The notes under the pieces are model-generated. The model made no database searches and had not been told where the DNA came from. It was given only the letters and a program-made list of their open reading frames with translations. Positions 1-9,057 of a stretch of 64,000 nt of DNA are shown piece by piece. Source of the DNA: Piscinibacter caeni (GTDB lineage: Bacteria > Pseudomonadota > Gammaproteobacteria > Burkholderiales > Burkholderiaceae_C); the NCBI GenBank assembly GCA_003265685.1, contig QJOU01000029.1, positions 23,109-87,108 on the forward strand. Reading direction: 5' to 3'. The stretch's first letter is position 1, and each line of letters starts with the position of its first letter. Both the position numbers and the translations under genes were made by a program.

Positions 1-2
1 TG

Positions 3-746
3 GCGCGCGCCGCCTGCGACCGCGAGCCGATCGCCGAGACCGGCTGGACCGACCGGCTCGCCGAGCTCGGCAGTGCGCTCGGCCTGCGCCGTGGCGGGCC
101 GGCCACGCCGCGCGAACGGGCGATGAGCGTCCTGGCCGAGCGGCTCGACACCGACCTGCGCGCCAGCACCGACCGCCTGATCGCGCTGCACGGCCTGGAC
201 GGCCGCGCCGGCGCGCAGGTGCTGCAGCGGCTGGCCGAGCACTATGCGCTGCGGGCGCCGCTCTCCGAGGGCCGCTCGGCACTGGTCGGCGGGCTGCTCA
301 GCGGCGCGCTGGCCGGGCTCAAGGCCGACCTCGCCAGCGGCGGCCTGACGCTCGGCGGCGGCCTGCTGGCCGGCGGCCTGCTCGGCGCGCTCGGCGCCGC
401 CGGCCTGGCACGTGGCGTCAACCTGGTGCGCGGGCTGGAGCAGCCGACCCTGGCCTGGACGGAGGAGGTGCTGCACGAGCTCGCCGAATCCGCCCTGCTC
501 GGCTACCTGGCGGTGGCGCACCATGGGCGCGGCCGCGGCGCCTGGGTCGACGGGCCGGGGCCGGCGTTCTGGGCCGAACGGGTGCAGGCGGCGCTGGCAC
601 CGCAGCGTGCCGCGTTCGACGCGGCCTGGCGTCGGCGCACGCCGCAGGACGAGGCGAGCGTCGCCGCCACGCTGCAGGCTCCCCTCGGCGCCGCCGGTGC
701 GGCCCTGCTGAAATCGCTCTATCCGGACGCGGCCGACTGGCTGTGA
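3..746 (+). CDS. C-terminal part of a DUF3482-type GTPase (5' end outside window)
   Basis: The open frame enters from the left edge and ends at TGA 744-746. An in-frame ATG at 123 is unlikely to be the true start, because coding sequence of the same character continues upstream to the edge. The visible part has a Gly/Ala/Leu-rich hydrophobic stretch (about residues 95-140 of the visible protein) ending in an ARGVNLVRG segment. This resembles the C-terminal DUF3482 region of membrane-associated GTPases common in beta- and gammaproteobacteria. The N-terminal GTPase motifs are outside the window, so the family call rests on this tail alone. It converges on the M48 protease gene with 13 bases between the stop codons. 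Confidence 0.55.
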   Translation, partial: ARAACDREPIAETGWTDRLAELGSALGLRRGGPATPRERAMSVLAERLDTDLRASTDRLIALHGLDGRAGAQVLQRLAEHYALRAPLSEGRSALVGGLLSGALAGLKADLASGGLTLGGGLLAGGLLGALGAAGLARGVNLVRGLEQPTLAWTEEVLHELAESALLGYLAVAHHGRGRGAWVDGPGPAFWAERVQAALAPQRAAFDAAWRRRTPQDEASVAATLQAPLGAAGAALLKSLYPDAADWL

Positions 747-759
747 GCGGCCCGGTACG

Positions 760-2673
760 TCAGACGCTGCGCCCGCTCCACACCAGCGCTTCGGGCACCG
801 CGCGCATCTTCTCGAGCAGCGGGGCCTGCGACTTGTCGGCCCAGGCCGGGTGCGCCAGGTCGATCACCATGAACGGGCACGGCAGGTCGATGCGCTCGCG
901 CAGCTCGGCCCACCAGGCATCCGCATCCGGCTGGCCCAGCAGCCTGGAGCGCTCGACGATCACGATACAGAAGCGCCAGTCCGGCGCCTCGGCCACCACC
1001 TTGCGCACCAGCCAGGCCCGGCCCGCGGCCTTCTCGCCGCGCAGCAGATCCTCCAGCGGGCGCAGCGCGCGCCGGCCCAGGCCGTGCGGCTCGAAGCGCG
1101 GCTCATTCCCGAAGTCGTGCAGCGCCTCCCAGGTGGCCTCGGTGCGCTGCTCGATCCGCGCCAGCGTCGCGCGCCAGGCCTTCAGCTCGTCCCAGCGCTC
1201 GCGCGCCTGCAGCCAGGCCTCGATGCGCTGCGCCGCGGGCAGCGCCCAGGGGTGGTTGCCGCCGTCGGCCACGCCGCGCAGCAGCTGCGCACCCTCGTCG
1301 TTGAACTGGCGGTCGTCGACCTCGATCAGGGTGCAGCCCAGCTCGTAGCGCGCGCCCAGGTGCGTCGGGTGGTCGCGCAGCATGCGGCGCAGCACCGTGA
1401 TCTCGGCCGCCTCGCCCTCGGTCCACAACGCGGCTCGGGCCCACAGCAGGTGGTCGTCCGGGTCCAGCGGGCCCTGGTTGAGCGCAGCCTGCAGCTCCTC
1501 GGCCATGCGGCGCTGCGCCTGCGCGTAGCGATGCCGCTCGCGCCAGGCCTCGTTGCTGCGTCGGCGCCATTGATGGTCGAGACGGGTCAGCCAGACCGGC
1601 AGCGCTTCGCGCAGCAGCGCCTCGGCGGCCGAGACGGTCAGCGGCGGCGGCAGCCGCACCGGCATGTCGGCGAAGTCGAGCCGGTCGCGCAGGCTGGGGT
1701 GGGTGTCGGCGAGGTCGGGCAGGCGCTTGCCCGCCTCCTTCAGCCACTGGCCGGCCTTCGCGTTCGCCACCGCGCCCTTCAGCGCCTGCTGCATCGCGCG
1801 GTAGGGCCGCTCCTTCTCCGGGCTCGCCAGGTGCGCCGCATGGCGCCACACCATCGGCCAGAACTGCTCGTGCAGGTAGCGCGCCTGCAGTTCGATCGCG
1901 ACCAAGCCGGTGGCGGCCGGCTCGCGGCCGACCACCTCGTGCGCCGTGCGGTCGGCCTCGTACTCCTGCTGGCGCGAGAGCACGAAGGCGCGGGCGTTGA
2001 AGCGCGGGAAGAAATGTCGGAAGAAGAAGGCCAGCGCCAGGTCGGCCACCGAGCCACCCAGGCGGGCCCGTTCGCGCGATTCGGCCAGACGCACCCAAGA
2101 ACGCCGCGTGCGGTAGACCCAGGCGCCGAGCTTGCCGTGCGCGCCGCGCAGGTGGCCGAATTCATGGGCCAGCACCGCGGCGAGCTGCTTGCCGTCCAGC
2201 GCCATCATCAGCGGCACGCCGAGGATCAGCGTGTTGCGGTGCCAGCCGAGCAGGCCCAGGCGCGGCTGCTGCACCACGGCCGCGTTCATCTCGCCGTCGA
2301 TCAGCACGCGGTCTGGCCGCGGCGCCCCGACGCGCCGGCGCACCTGGTCGATCAGCTCGAACAGGCGCGGCGCCTCGCGGTGCGTGATCGGCATGCCCTC
2401 GGGCTCGCGGCTGCGCAGCCACAGGGCGCGCAGCAGCGAGACCAGCAGCGAGGCGCAGCCGATCACCAGCAGCACCTTCCAGCTGCGCACGCGGCCATGC
2501 GCCAGCTGGGTCAGGCCCCAGCCCAGGCCGACGGCGGTACCGGCCAGCGTGGCGACGATGGCCGCGTAGCCGAACGCGGCCAGCGCCGCGGTGACCAGCG
2601 CGAAACGGCGCGGGTCGTCGCGGCTGTCGTGTTCGTAGGCCGCGACGAGGCGGCGGTGGTCGTGGTCGTGCAC
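760..2673 (-). CDS. M48 family membrane metallopeptidase with helical C-terminal region
   Basis: The 637-residue protein is read from a GTG at 2673, preceded by GGAG at suitable spacing; the open frame runs further upstream but looks non-coding there. Two hydrophobic segments lie near residues 25-55 and 67-87. The zinc-protease signature is HEFGH at residues 170-174, and the probable third zinc ligand is Glu237 in QQEYEAD. This fits the M48 (HtpX/Ste24-like) family, which degrades membrane or misfolded envelope proteins. The C-terminal half, about residues 400-637, is helical and TPR-like, which makes the protein longer than HtpX. Family membership is secure; the substrate is unknown. Confidence 0.85.
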   Translation of the reverse strand: MHDHDHRRLVAAYEHDSRDDPRRFALVTAALAAFGYAAIVATLAGTAVGLGWGLTQLAHGRVRSWKVLLVIGCASLLVSLLRALWLRSREPEGMPITHREAPRLFELIDQVRRRVGAPRPDRVLIDGEMNAAVVQQPRLGLLGWHRNTLILGVPLMMALDGKQLAAVLAHEFGHLRGAHGKLGAWVYRTRRSWVRLAESRERARLGGSVADLALAFFFRHFFPRFNARAFVLSRQQEYEADRTAHEVVGREPAATGLVAIELQARYLHEQFWPMVWRHAAHLASPEKERPYRAMQQALKGAVANAKAGQWLKEAGKRLPDLADTHPSLRDRLDFADMPVRLPPPLTVSAAEALLREALPVWLTRLDHQWRRRSNEAWRERHRYAQAQRRMAEELQAALNQGPLDPDDHLLWARAALWTEGEAAEITVLRRMLRDHPTHLGARYELGCTLIEVDDRQFNDEGAQLLRGVADGGNHPWALPAAQRIEAWLQARERWDELKAWRATLARIEQRTEATWEALHDFGNEPRFEPHGLGRRALRPLEDLLRGEKAAGRAWLVRKVVAEAPDWRFCIVIVERSRLLGQPDADAWWAELRERIDLPCPFMVIDLAHPAWADKSQAPLLEKMRAVPEALVWSGRSV

Positions 2674-2820
2674 GGGAGGCTCCGGATGCCGGAGTGTCGC
2701 GGCTGACCGTGCTGTCCGGCCGTCCTGCCGGGTGGCGACGCGAAGTTGTTCACGGGCAGAACTCCCCCTGACCGGGGGCGTTGCTGGGTACACTGTCCCC
2801 TTTGCCGCATACCCCCCACC

Positions 2821-3348
2821 GTGAGCACCCTGCCCCGCCGCCGCTTCGTCGCCGCCCTCGCCGCGGCTCCCTGGCTGACCCAGGCCGCGCGGGCCGCACA
2901 CCCCGAGCCGCGTGTGCTGAGCTTCGCCCACCTGCACACCGGCGAGCGACTCGAGCTCGAGTACGCCCGCGGCGCCGACTACCTGCCCGACGCGCTCGCT
3001 GCCGTGAACCACCTGCTGCGCGACTTCCGCAACGGCGAGGTCGGCACCATGGACCCGGCACTGCTCGACCTGCTGTACACGCTGCACGGCCGGCTCGGCA
3101 GCCGGCGGCCGTTCGAGATCATCTCGGGTTACCGCTCGCCCGCGACGAACCGGATGCTGCACGAGCGCAGCAGCGGCGTGGCCAGCGGCAGCCTGCACAT
3201 GAGCGGCCGGGCGATCGACGTGCGGCTGGCCGACGTGCCGCTCGAGCGCGTGCGCGACGCCGCGCTCGGCCTGGGCGGCGGCGGCGTGGGCTACTACGCC
3301 GCCTCCAACTTCGTGCACGTCGACACCGGCCGCGTGCGACGCTGGTGA
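2821..3348 (+). CDS. Tat-exported DUF882/YcbK-like peptidase M15-fold protein
   Basis: The protein has 175 residues from a GTG at 2821. That start gives a compact twin-arginine signal (RRR followed by a hydrophobic stretch ending near AARA); an earlier in-frame ATG at 2746 would bury the signal. The conserved SGYRSP, SLHMSGRAIDVRL and FVHVDTG blocks carry the His/Asp/His zinc-ligand pattern of the M15/DUF882 family, thought to act on peptidoglycan. The next gene, convergent, encodes a YcbB-like L,D-transpeptidase. In E. coli ycbB and ycbK are also neighbours, which supports a role in cell-wall remodelling. The exact substrate is not evident. Confidence 0.85.
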   Translation: MSTLPRRRFVAALAAAPWLTQAARAAHPEPRVLSFAHLHTGERLELEYARGADYLPDALAAVNHLLRDFRNGEVGTMDPALLDLLYTLHGRLGSRRPFEIISGYRSPATNRMLHERSSGVASGSLHMSGRAIDVRLADVPLERVRDAALGLGGGGVGYYAASNFVHVDTGRVRRW

Positions 3349-3354
3349 CACGCC

Positions 3355-3375
3355 CGACCGGCACCCGGCCGGTCG
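3355..3375. terminator. Hairpin between convergent genes
   Basis: A 7-bp perfect stem (CGACCGG / CCGGTCG) with a 7-base loop fills the 28-bp gap between two converging stop codons. There is no T-run on either side, so it may only assist termination. Confidence 0.35.
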
Positions 3376-3376
3376 A

Positions 3377-4816
3377 TCAGCGACGTGCCTTCAGCGCGCG
3401 CTCGAGCGCCGCGTCGTGGCCGTAGACGTCGGCGGCGAAGTGCAGCTGCCCGTCCTCGGGCATCACCATCGCGGTGAGGTAGTACAGCAGCACCGGCAGC
3501 GGCGCGCTCAGGTCGACCTGGCGGGAATCGCCGCCGTTCATCGCCGCGAGGATGGCCTCGCGTGTCCACTCGGGCCGGTCCTTCAGCACCCATTGCGCGA
3601 GCGCGACCGGTTCCTCGACGCGCACGCAGCCGTGGCTGAAGTCGCGCCGCGCCTGCGCGAACAGCCGCGGCGCCGGCGTGCCGTGCAGGTAGACATTGGC
3701 GTCGTTCGGGAAGATGAACTTGACCAGCCCGAGCGAGTTCGACGGCCCCGGCCGCTGGCGGATGCGCGGCAGCGCCTCGCCCGGCACGCGCGTGAGCTCC
3801 ATGTCGTGGCGCGCCAGGTAGGACGGGTCGCGCGCCAGCGCGGGCAGGATCTCGTCGCGCACGATCGAGCGCGGCACGTACCAGGACGGGCGGAAGATGA
3901 GCCAGCGCATCTCGTCGGCGAACACCGGCGTGCGCGTGTTGAGCGCCCGGCCGACGATCACGCCCATCGACAGCGCCGGATGCGCGTCGTCCTGGCCGGC
4001 ATCCCAGGCCCAGAGGCGGTACATCGGGATGTTGACCGCGATCACCGGCCGGCCGCTGCGCCGCGGCAGCCAACGCAGGCGCTCGAGCGCAAGCTCGATC
4101 TGGCGCACGCGCTGCGCCGGCGGCACGTTCAGCGCCGCCTGCGTCGCGCGGCCGAGCAGGCCGTCGGCCTCGAGGCCGTGGCGCGCCTGGAAACGCTGCA
4201 CGGCCTCGACCAGCGGCGCGGCATAGGCGGTCTCCTGCGGCGCGCCGGCCGGCGCGGCCGGCAGGTCACCGAAGGCCTGCAGGCGCTGGCGCAGGGCGGT
4301 CGCACCGGCGTAGGGGTCGCCTGGCCGGACGGTCGGTGTCGGCGGCAGCGGCGCCAGCGCAGGCGCGGCCGCGAGCGCACGGTAGCTGGCCAGCGCGCTG
4401 CGCAAGCGACGGTACTGCACGAACGGCGGCCGCAGCTCGTCGGCCAGCGCCGCGAGCCGCCCGGCCGCGACGGCCTCGTCGAGGCGCCGGGCCAGCTCGC
4501 TGTCCTCGAGCGGCGGCGCGACGACCCGAAAGCCCAGTTCGCGCGGGGTCACGCGCCCGGCATGCAGGTGGCGCAGGTAACGCAGCAGATGGGCCTCCAG
4601 CGCCGCGGCCCAGGCTGCATCGGGCACCCGGGACGCCAACCCGGCGACGACGTCGTCGCGCGCATCGAGACCGTCCTCGGGCGCCGAGGCGAGCAGCGCC
4701 AGGGCCTCGCGCGCCGCCGCCGTCGGCCGCCCCGCCGGATCGACCCAGGTCGCGGCGACCGCGCCCGCAAACGGCAGCGCCCACAGCAGCGCCGCCAGCA
4801 GCAGTGCGCGCGTCAT
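3377..4816 (-). CDS. YcbB-like L,D-transpeptidase (YkuD domain)
   Basis: The 479-residue periplasmic enzyme has an N-terminal signal peptide (residues 1-22, ending AVAA). A scaffold domain follows, then a PG_binding_1-type domain (about 195-232) and a YkuD catalytic domain (about 255-415). The active-site motif SHGCVR spans residues 394-399 with Cys397 as nucleophile, and His378 lies in YLHGTP. Such enzymes make 3-3 crosslinks in peptidoglycan. The ATG overlaps the stop of the upstream crotonase gene (ATGA), so translation is probably coupled. This is odd because the two enzymes share no obvious pathway. Confidence 0.92.
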   Translation of the reverse strand: MTRALLLAALLWALPFAGAVAATWVDPAGRPTAAAREALALLASAPEDGLDARDDVVAGLASRVPDAAWAAALEAHLLRYLRHLHAGRVTPRELGFRVVAPPLEDSELARRLDEAVAAGRLAALADELRPPFVQYRRLRSALASYRALAAAPALAPLPPTPTVRPGDPYAGATALRQRLQAFGDLPAAPAGAPQETAYAAPLVEAVQRFQARHGLEADGLLGRATQAALNVPPAQRVRQIELALERLRWLPRRSGRPVIAVNIPMYRLWAWDAGQDDAHPALSMGVIVGRALNTRTPVFADEMRWLIFRPSWYVPRSIVRDEILPALARDPSYLARHDMELTRVPGEALPRIRQRPGPSNSLGLVKFIFPNDANVYLHGTPAPRLFAQARRDFSHGCVRVEEPVALAQWVLKDRPEWTREAILAAMNGGDSRQVDLSAPLPVLLYYLTAMVMPEDGQLHFAADVYGHDAALERALKARR

Positions 4817-5604
4817 CCGCCCGGCGTGCTCCAGTTCGGCGGACGCTTCTCGATGAAGGCCTGCACGCCCTCGAGCGCACTCGCGTCCATCATGTTGCAG
4901 GCCATCGTGCGGCCGGCGTCCTCGTAGGCGGCGGCGATGCCCTCTTCGAGCTGGCGGTAGAACAGGCCCTTGCCGAGCGCGATCGCCACGCGCGGCTTGG
5001 CGACGATGCGCGCCACCAGCGCCTCGACCTCGGCATCCAGCGCCTCGGGCGCGGCGACGCGGTTGACCAGGCCCTTGGCCAGGGCCTGGTCGGCGGAGAT
5101 GAACTCGCCCGTCACCAGCATCTCGAAAGCCGCCTTGCGCGGCAGGTTGCGCGACAGCGCCACACCCGGCGTCGAGCAGAACAGCCCGAGGTTGACCCCG
5201 CTGACCGCGAAGCGCGCGTCGCGGCTCGCCACCGCGAGGTCGCACATCGCCACCAGCTGGCAGCCCGCCGCGGTGGCGATGCCCTGCACCCGCGCGATCA
5301 CCGGCACCGGCAGGCGCTGGATCGCCAGCATCACCTGGGCACATTGCGCGAACAGGCGCTGGTAGTACTCGAGCGAGGGCTCGGCGCGCATCTCCTTCAG
5401 GTCGTGGCCGGCGCAGAAGGCCCGGCCCGAGGCGCCCAGCACGAGCACGCGCACCGACTCGTCCTTCGCGAGCGCGGCCAGCGCCTCGGCGAGCGCCGCG
5501 AGCATCGCCTCCGACAGCGAGTTGAAGGCCTGCGGCCGGTTCAGCGTCAGCGCGACCACGCCGCGCTCGTCACGGTGCTGCAGCAGCAGCGGTTCGTCGC
5601 TCAC
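4813..5604 (-). CDS. Enoyl-CoA hydratase/isomerase family protein (ECHDC3-like crotonase)
   Basis: The protein has 263 residues, normal for a crotonase. The oxyanion-hole segments GRAFCAGHDLKEM and GIATAAGCQLVAMCDLAVA are clear. Of the two catalytic Glu positions of classical hydratase, the second is kept (AFEMLVTGE), but the first (normally in a PEI motif) is replaced within SGVNLGLF. This pattern is typical of the ECHDC3-like subgroup, whose reaction is poorly defined, so classical hydration of 2-enoyl-CoA is doubtful. It lies 9 bp behind an acyl-CoA ligase gene and overlaps the L,D-transpeptidase gene. Confidence 0.85.
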   Translation of the reverse strand: MSDEPLLLQHRDERGVVALTLNRPQAFNSLSEAMLAALAEALAALAKDESVRVLVLGASGRAFCAGHDLKEMRAEPSLEYYQRLFAQCAQVMLAIQRLPVPVIARVQGIATAAGCQLVAMCDLAVASRDARFAVSGVNLGLFCSTPGVALSRNLPRKAAFEMLVTGEFISADQALAKGLVNRVAAPEALDAEVEALVARIVAKPRVAIALGKGLFYRQLEEGIAAAYEDAGRTMACNMMDASALEGVQAFIEKRPPNWSTPGG

Positions 5605-5613
5605 GGGAGCCTC

Positions 5614-7263
5614 CTATTCGATCGCCGAAGCGCTCTTCGCGCGCTCGCGCAGCTGGAACTTCTGGATCTTGCCGGTCGAGGTCTTCGGGATGGCCTCGAA
5701 GCGGATCTCCTTGGGCACCTTGTAGCCCGCCAGCAGGCCCTTGCAGTGCGCGATCAGTGCCTCGGCCGTGACGCTCGCGCCGGGCTTGAGCTCGACGTAG
5801 GCGAGCGGCGTCTCGCCCCATTTCTCGTGCGGTCGGGCGACCACCGCGCAGGCCATCACCGCCGGGTGGCGGTACAGCGCATCCTCGACCTCGATCGAGC
5901 TGATGTTCTCGCCGCCGGAGATGATGATGTCCTTGCTGCGGTCCTTGATCTTCACGTAGCGGTCGGGCTCCATCACGGCCAGGTCGCCGGTGTGGAACCA
6001 GCCGCCGGCGAAGGCCTTGTCGGTGGCCGACGGGTTCTTCAGGTAGCCCTTCATCACGATGTTGCCGCGGAACATGATCTCGCCCATGGTCTGGCCGTCG
6101 GCGGGTGTCTCGACCATGGTGTCCGGATCCAGCACCGTCATGCCTTCCTGCAGCGCATAGCGCACGCCCTGGCGGCCGTTCAGGCGCGTTTGCTCCGAGA
6201 GGCTCTCGGCCGCCCAGCCGTTGCGCTTGACGGCCACCGAGGCCGGCCCGTAGACCTCGGTCAAGCCGTAGACATGTGTGATGTCGAAGCCGATCGTGGC
6301 CATGCCCTCGATCATCGCGGCCGGCGGCGCCGCACCGGCCACCATGCCGCGCACCTTCTGGCGGATGCCCTCGCGCTGCTCGGGCGGCGCGGCGATGATC
6401 AGGTTGTGCACGATGGGCGCGGCGCAGTAGTGGTCCACGCCATGCTCGCGCATCGCAGCCAGGATCGACGGCGCGTCGACACGCCGCAGGCACACATGCG
6501 TGCCACCGAGCATCGCCACCGTCCAGGGGAAGCACCAGCCGTTGCAGTGGAACATCGGCAGCGTCCACAGGTAGGTCGGGAAATGCGGCATGGTCCAGGT
6601 GGCCGCGTTGCACACCGCGTTCAGGTACGCGCCGCGGTGGTGCGTGACCACGCCCTTCGGGTCGCCGGTGGTGCCGGAGGTGTAGCTGACCGCGATGGCG
6701 TCCCACTCGTCGGCCGGGCCCTCGAGGCGCGCCAGCGGTTCGTGCGCGGCCAGCAAGGCCTCGTACTCGTGCGTGCCGAGCCGCTCGCCGGGGCCGGTGT
6801 ACTCGGCATCGCACACGTCGATGACGACCGGCGTCCGGCCATGCTCGCGCTTCAGCAGTTCGAGGGCCGGGCCCATCACCGGCGCGAACTCGCGGTCGGT
6901 GATCACCACGGCAGCCTCGCAGTGGTTCATCTGCCAGGCCAGCAGCGGCGCGTCGAGCCGCGTGTTCAGCGTGTTGATCACCGCGTTCAGCGCCGGGATC
7001 GCGTAATGCGCCTCGACCATCTCGGGCGTGTTCGGCAGCATCGTCGTCACCGTGCTGCCGCGGCCGACGCCGAGCGCGCGCAGCGCCGCGGCCAGGCGCG
7101 CCGAGCGCTCGCGCAGCGTGCGCCAGTCGTAGCGGCGCTGTCCATGGATCACCGCCGGCAGGTCGCCGAACACCTCGGCGCTGCGCTCGACGAAGCTGAC
7201 CGGCGAGAGCGCCGTGAAGTTGGCGGGGTTCTTCTCGAGATGCTGGTCGTAGATGCTGCTCAC
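5614..7263 (-). CDS. Acyl-CoA synthetase (AMP-binding, medium-chain/DmdB-like)
   Basis: The protein has 549 residues. It starts with GTG at 7263, one base after the stop of the sulfhydrylase gene, with GGAG about 8 bases upstream. The adenylating signature SYTSGTTGDPKGV, the YGLTEVYGP motif, the TGDLAV hinge region and the C-terminal catalytic Lys in PKTSTGKIQKF are all present. It should activate a carboxylic acid to its CoA ester through an acyl-adenylate. Overall it resembles the group holding DmdB (methylmercaptopropionate-CoA ligase) and medium-chain acyl-CoA ligases. Neighbours for sulfur-amino-acid synthesis upstream and a crotonase downstream are suggestive, but the substrate cannot be fixed. 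Confidence 0.88.
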   Translation of the reverse strand: MSSIYDQHLEKNPANFTALSPVSFVERSAEVFGDLPAVIHGQRRYDWRTLRERSARLAAALRALGVGRGSTVTTMLPNTPEMVEAHYAIPALNAVINTLNTRLDAPLLAWQMNHCEAAVVITDREFAPVMGPALELLKREHGRTPVVIDVCDAEYTGPGERLGTHEYEALLAAHEPLARLEGPADEWDAIAVSYTSGTTGDPKGVVTHHRGAYLNAVCNAATWTMPHFPTYLWTLPMFHCNGWCFPWTVAMLGGTHVCLRRVDAPSILAAMREHGVDHYCAAPIVHNLIIAAPPEQREGIRQKVRGMVAGAAPPAAMIEGMATIGFDITHVYGLTEVYGPASVAVKRNGWAAESLSEQTRLNGRQGVRYALQEGMTVLDPDTMVETPADGQTMGEIMFRGNIVMKGYLKNPSATDKAFAGGWFHTGDLAVMEPDRYVKIKDRSKDIIISGGENISSIEVEDALYRHPAVMACAVVARPHEKWGETPLAYVELKPGASVTAEALIAHCKGLLAGYKVPKEIRFEAIPKTSTGKIQKFQLRERAKSASAIE

Positions 7264-7264
7264 G

Positions 7265-8569
7265 TCAGTCTCCGGTCCGGCTCAAGGCCTGATCAATGTC
7301 CCACAGGATGTCGTCGATGTGCTCCAGCCCGACCGACATGCGGATCATGTCCGGCAGCACGCCGGCAGCACGCTGCTGCGCCTCGTCGAGCTGTCGGTGG
7401 GTGGTCGAGGCGGGGTGGATGATGAGAGTCCGCGTGTCGCCGATGTTGGCCAGGTGGCTCATGAACTGCGCCGACTCGATGAACTTCACGCCCGCCGCCA
7501 GGCCGCCCTCGGCGCCAGCCGATCGTGGTTTCACGCCGAACGCCAGCAGCCCCGAGGCGCCGCGCATCTGCCGCTTCACCAGCGTGTGCTGCGGATGGTC
7601 CGGCAGGCCCGGGTAGTTGACCCAGCTCACGCGCGGATGGGCGCGCAGGAACTCCGCCACCTTCAGCGCGTTCTGGCCATGCCGCTCCATGCGCAGCGGC
7701 AGCGTCTCGATGCCCTGCAGGATCTGCCAGGCGCTCATCGGCGCCAGCGCCGCGCCGTAGACGCGAAGCGTCTCCATGCGGGCGCGCATCGTGAAGCCGA
7801 AGTCGCCGAAGGTCTCGTAGAACTTGACGCCGTGGTAACCCGGCGAAGGCTCGGTCATGCCGGGAAACTTGCCGTTGTCCCACGGGAACCTTCCACTTTC
7901 GACGATCACCCCGGCCAGCGTGGTGCCGTGGCCGCCGAGGTACTTGGTGGCCGAGTGCACGACGATGTCGGCGCCGTGCGCGATCGGCTGGCACAGGAAG
8001 GGCGACGGCACGGTGTTGTCGATCACCAGCGGCACGCCGTGCGCATGCGCCACCTCGGCCACCGCGGCGATGTCGAGCACGACCAGGCTCGGGTTGCCCA
8101 GGCTCTCGGCAAACACCGCGCGGGTGTTGGGCTTCATCGCGGCGGCGAAGGCCTCGGGCCGGGTCGCGTCGACGAAGCTGGTCTCGATGCCGAACTTGGC
8201 GAGGTTGACCGAGAGCATCGTCACCGTGCCGCCGTACAGCGCGCCGGCGGCGACGACATGGTCGCCCTGCTGCAGGATGGTCATCAGCGCCATCGCCTCG
8301 GCCGCCATGCCGCTGGCCGAGGCGACCGCCGCGCGCCCGCCCTCGAGCGCCGCAACACGCTCCTCGAGCGCCGCCACCGTCGGGTTGGACAGGCGCGAAT
8401 AGACGTTGCCGAAGGTCTGCAGGTTGAACAGCGAGGCGGCATGGTCGGCCGAGTCGAACACGAAGCTCGTGGTCTGGTAGATCGGCAGCGCCCGCGCACC
8501 GGTGGCCGCGTCGGGGATCTGGCCGGCGTGGATCGCGAGCGTTTCGGGCTGGAAGACGTGGTCGCTCAT
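7265..8569 (-). CDS. metY: O-acetylhomoserine sulfhydrylase (aminocarboxypropyltransferase)
   Basis: This is a 434-residue PLP enzyme of the Cys/Met metabolism family. The Schiff-base Lys is Lys209 in the SATKYLGGHG motif, and the N-terminal YSRLSNPT motif is intact. The length and the HAGQ...YQTTSFVF start match O-acetylhomoserine sulfhydrylase, which makes homocysteine from O-acetylhomoserine and sulfide in methionine synthesis. It lies 4 bp behind a CoA-binding-protein gene, a pairing often seen in proteobacteria, and directly ahead of the acyl-CoA ligase. Confidence 0.92.
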   Translation of the reverse strand: MSDHVFQPETLAIHAGQIPDAATGARALPIYQTTSFVFDSADHAASLFNLQTFGNVYSRLSNPTVAALEERVAALEGGRAAVASASGMAAEAMALMTILQQGDHVVAAGALYGGTVTMLSVNLAKFGIETSFVDATRPEAFAAAMKPNTRAVFAESLGNPSLVVLDIAAVAEVAHAHGVPLVIDNTVPSPFLCQPIAHGADIVVHSATKYLGGHGTTLAGVIVESGRFPWDNGKFPGMTEPSPGYHGVKFYETFGDFGFTMRARMETLRVYGAALAPMSAWQILQGIETLPLRMERHGQNALKVAEFLRAHPRVSWVNYPGLPDHPQHTLVKRQMRGASGLLAFGVKPRSAGAEGGLAAGVKFIESAQFMSHLANIGDTRTLIIHPASTTHRQLDEAQQRAAGVLPDMIRMSVGLEHIDDILWDIDQALSRTGD

Positions 8570-8573
8570 GGCA

Positions 8574-9035
8574 TCAGACGGGCCGACGGGCCGAGATGAC
8601 CTTGGTGTTCACGCCGGCCCAGTGCAGCCCGCCGAACAGGCGCGCATGTTCGATCTTCACGCAGCGGTCCATCACCGAGTCGAGCCCGGCGGCGCGCACC
8701 AGCGCGTCGGCCTCGAGGTTCTTCACGCCGATCTGCTGCCACAGGCAGCGGGCGCCGATCGCCACGGCCTGGCGCGCGATCGGCAGCACGTCCTCGGTGC
8801 GGCGGAACACGTCGACCAGGTCCACCGGGTGGGGTATGGCGTCCAGGCTCGGCCAGCAGCGCTCGCCGAGGATGGACTCGTAGCGCGGGTTCACCGGCAC
8901 GATGCGGTAGCCGTGCTCCTGCATGTACTTGGCGGCGAAGAAGCTCGGCCGGTGCCACTCGGCCGAGAGGCCGACGATGGCGAGGGTCCGGCAGGTCTTG
9001 AGGATGCGGCGCAGTTCGGAGATGTCGTCGGCCAT
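8574..9035 (-). CDS. CoA-binding domain protein (YccU-like)
   Basis: The protein has 153 residues from the ATG at 9035; open sequence further upstream is Arg/Ser-rich and looks non-coding. It has a Rossmann-type nucleotide-binding start (TLAIVGLSAEWHRPSFFAAKYM) and a YRIVPVNPRYE motif typical of small CoA-binding proteins related to succinyl-CoA synthetase alpha. It is probably cytosolic. The role is unknown; its tight linkage to metY suggests a metabolic or regulatory link with acyl-CoA or sulfur-amino-acid metabolism. Confidence 0.85.
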   Translation of the reverse strand: MADDISELRRILKTCRTLAIVGLSAEWHRPSFFAAKYMQEHGYRIVPVNPRYESILGERCWPSLDAIPHPVDLVDVFRRTEDVLPIARQAVAIGARCLWQQIGVKNLEADALVRAAGLDSVMDRCVKIEHARLFGGLHWAGVNTKVISARRPV

Positions 9036-9057
9036 GGCGCGACGATAGCAGGCGGGC

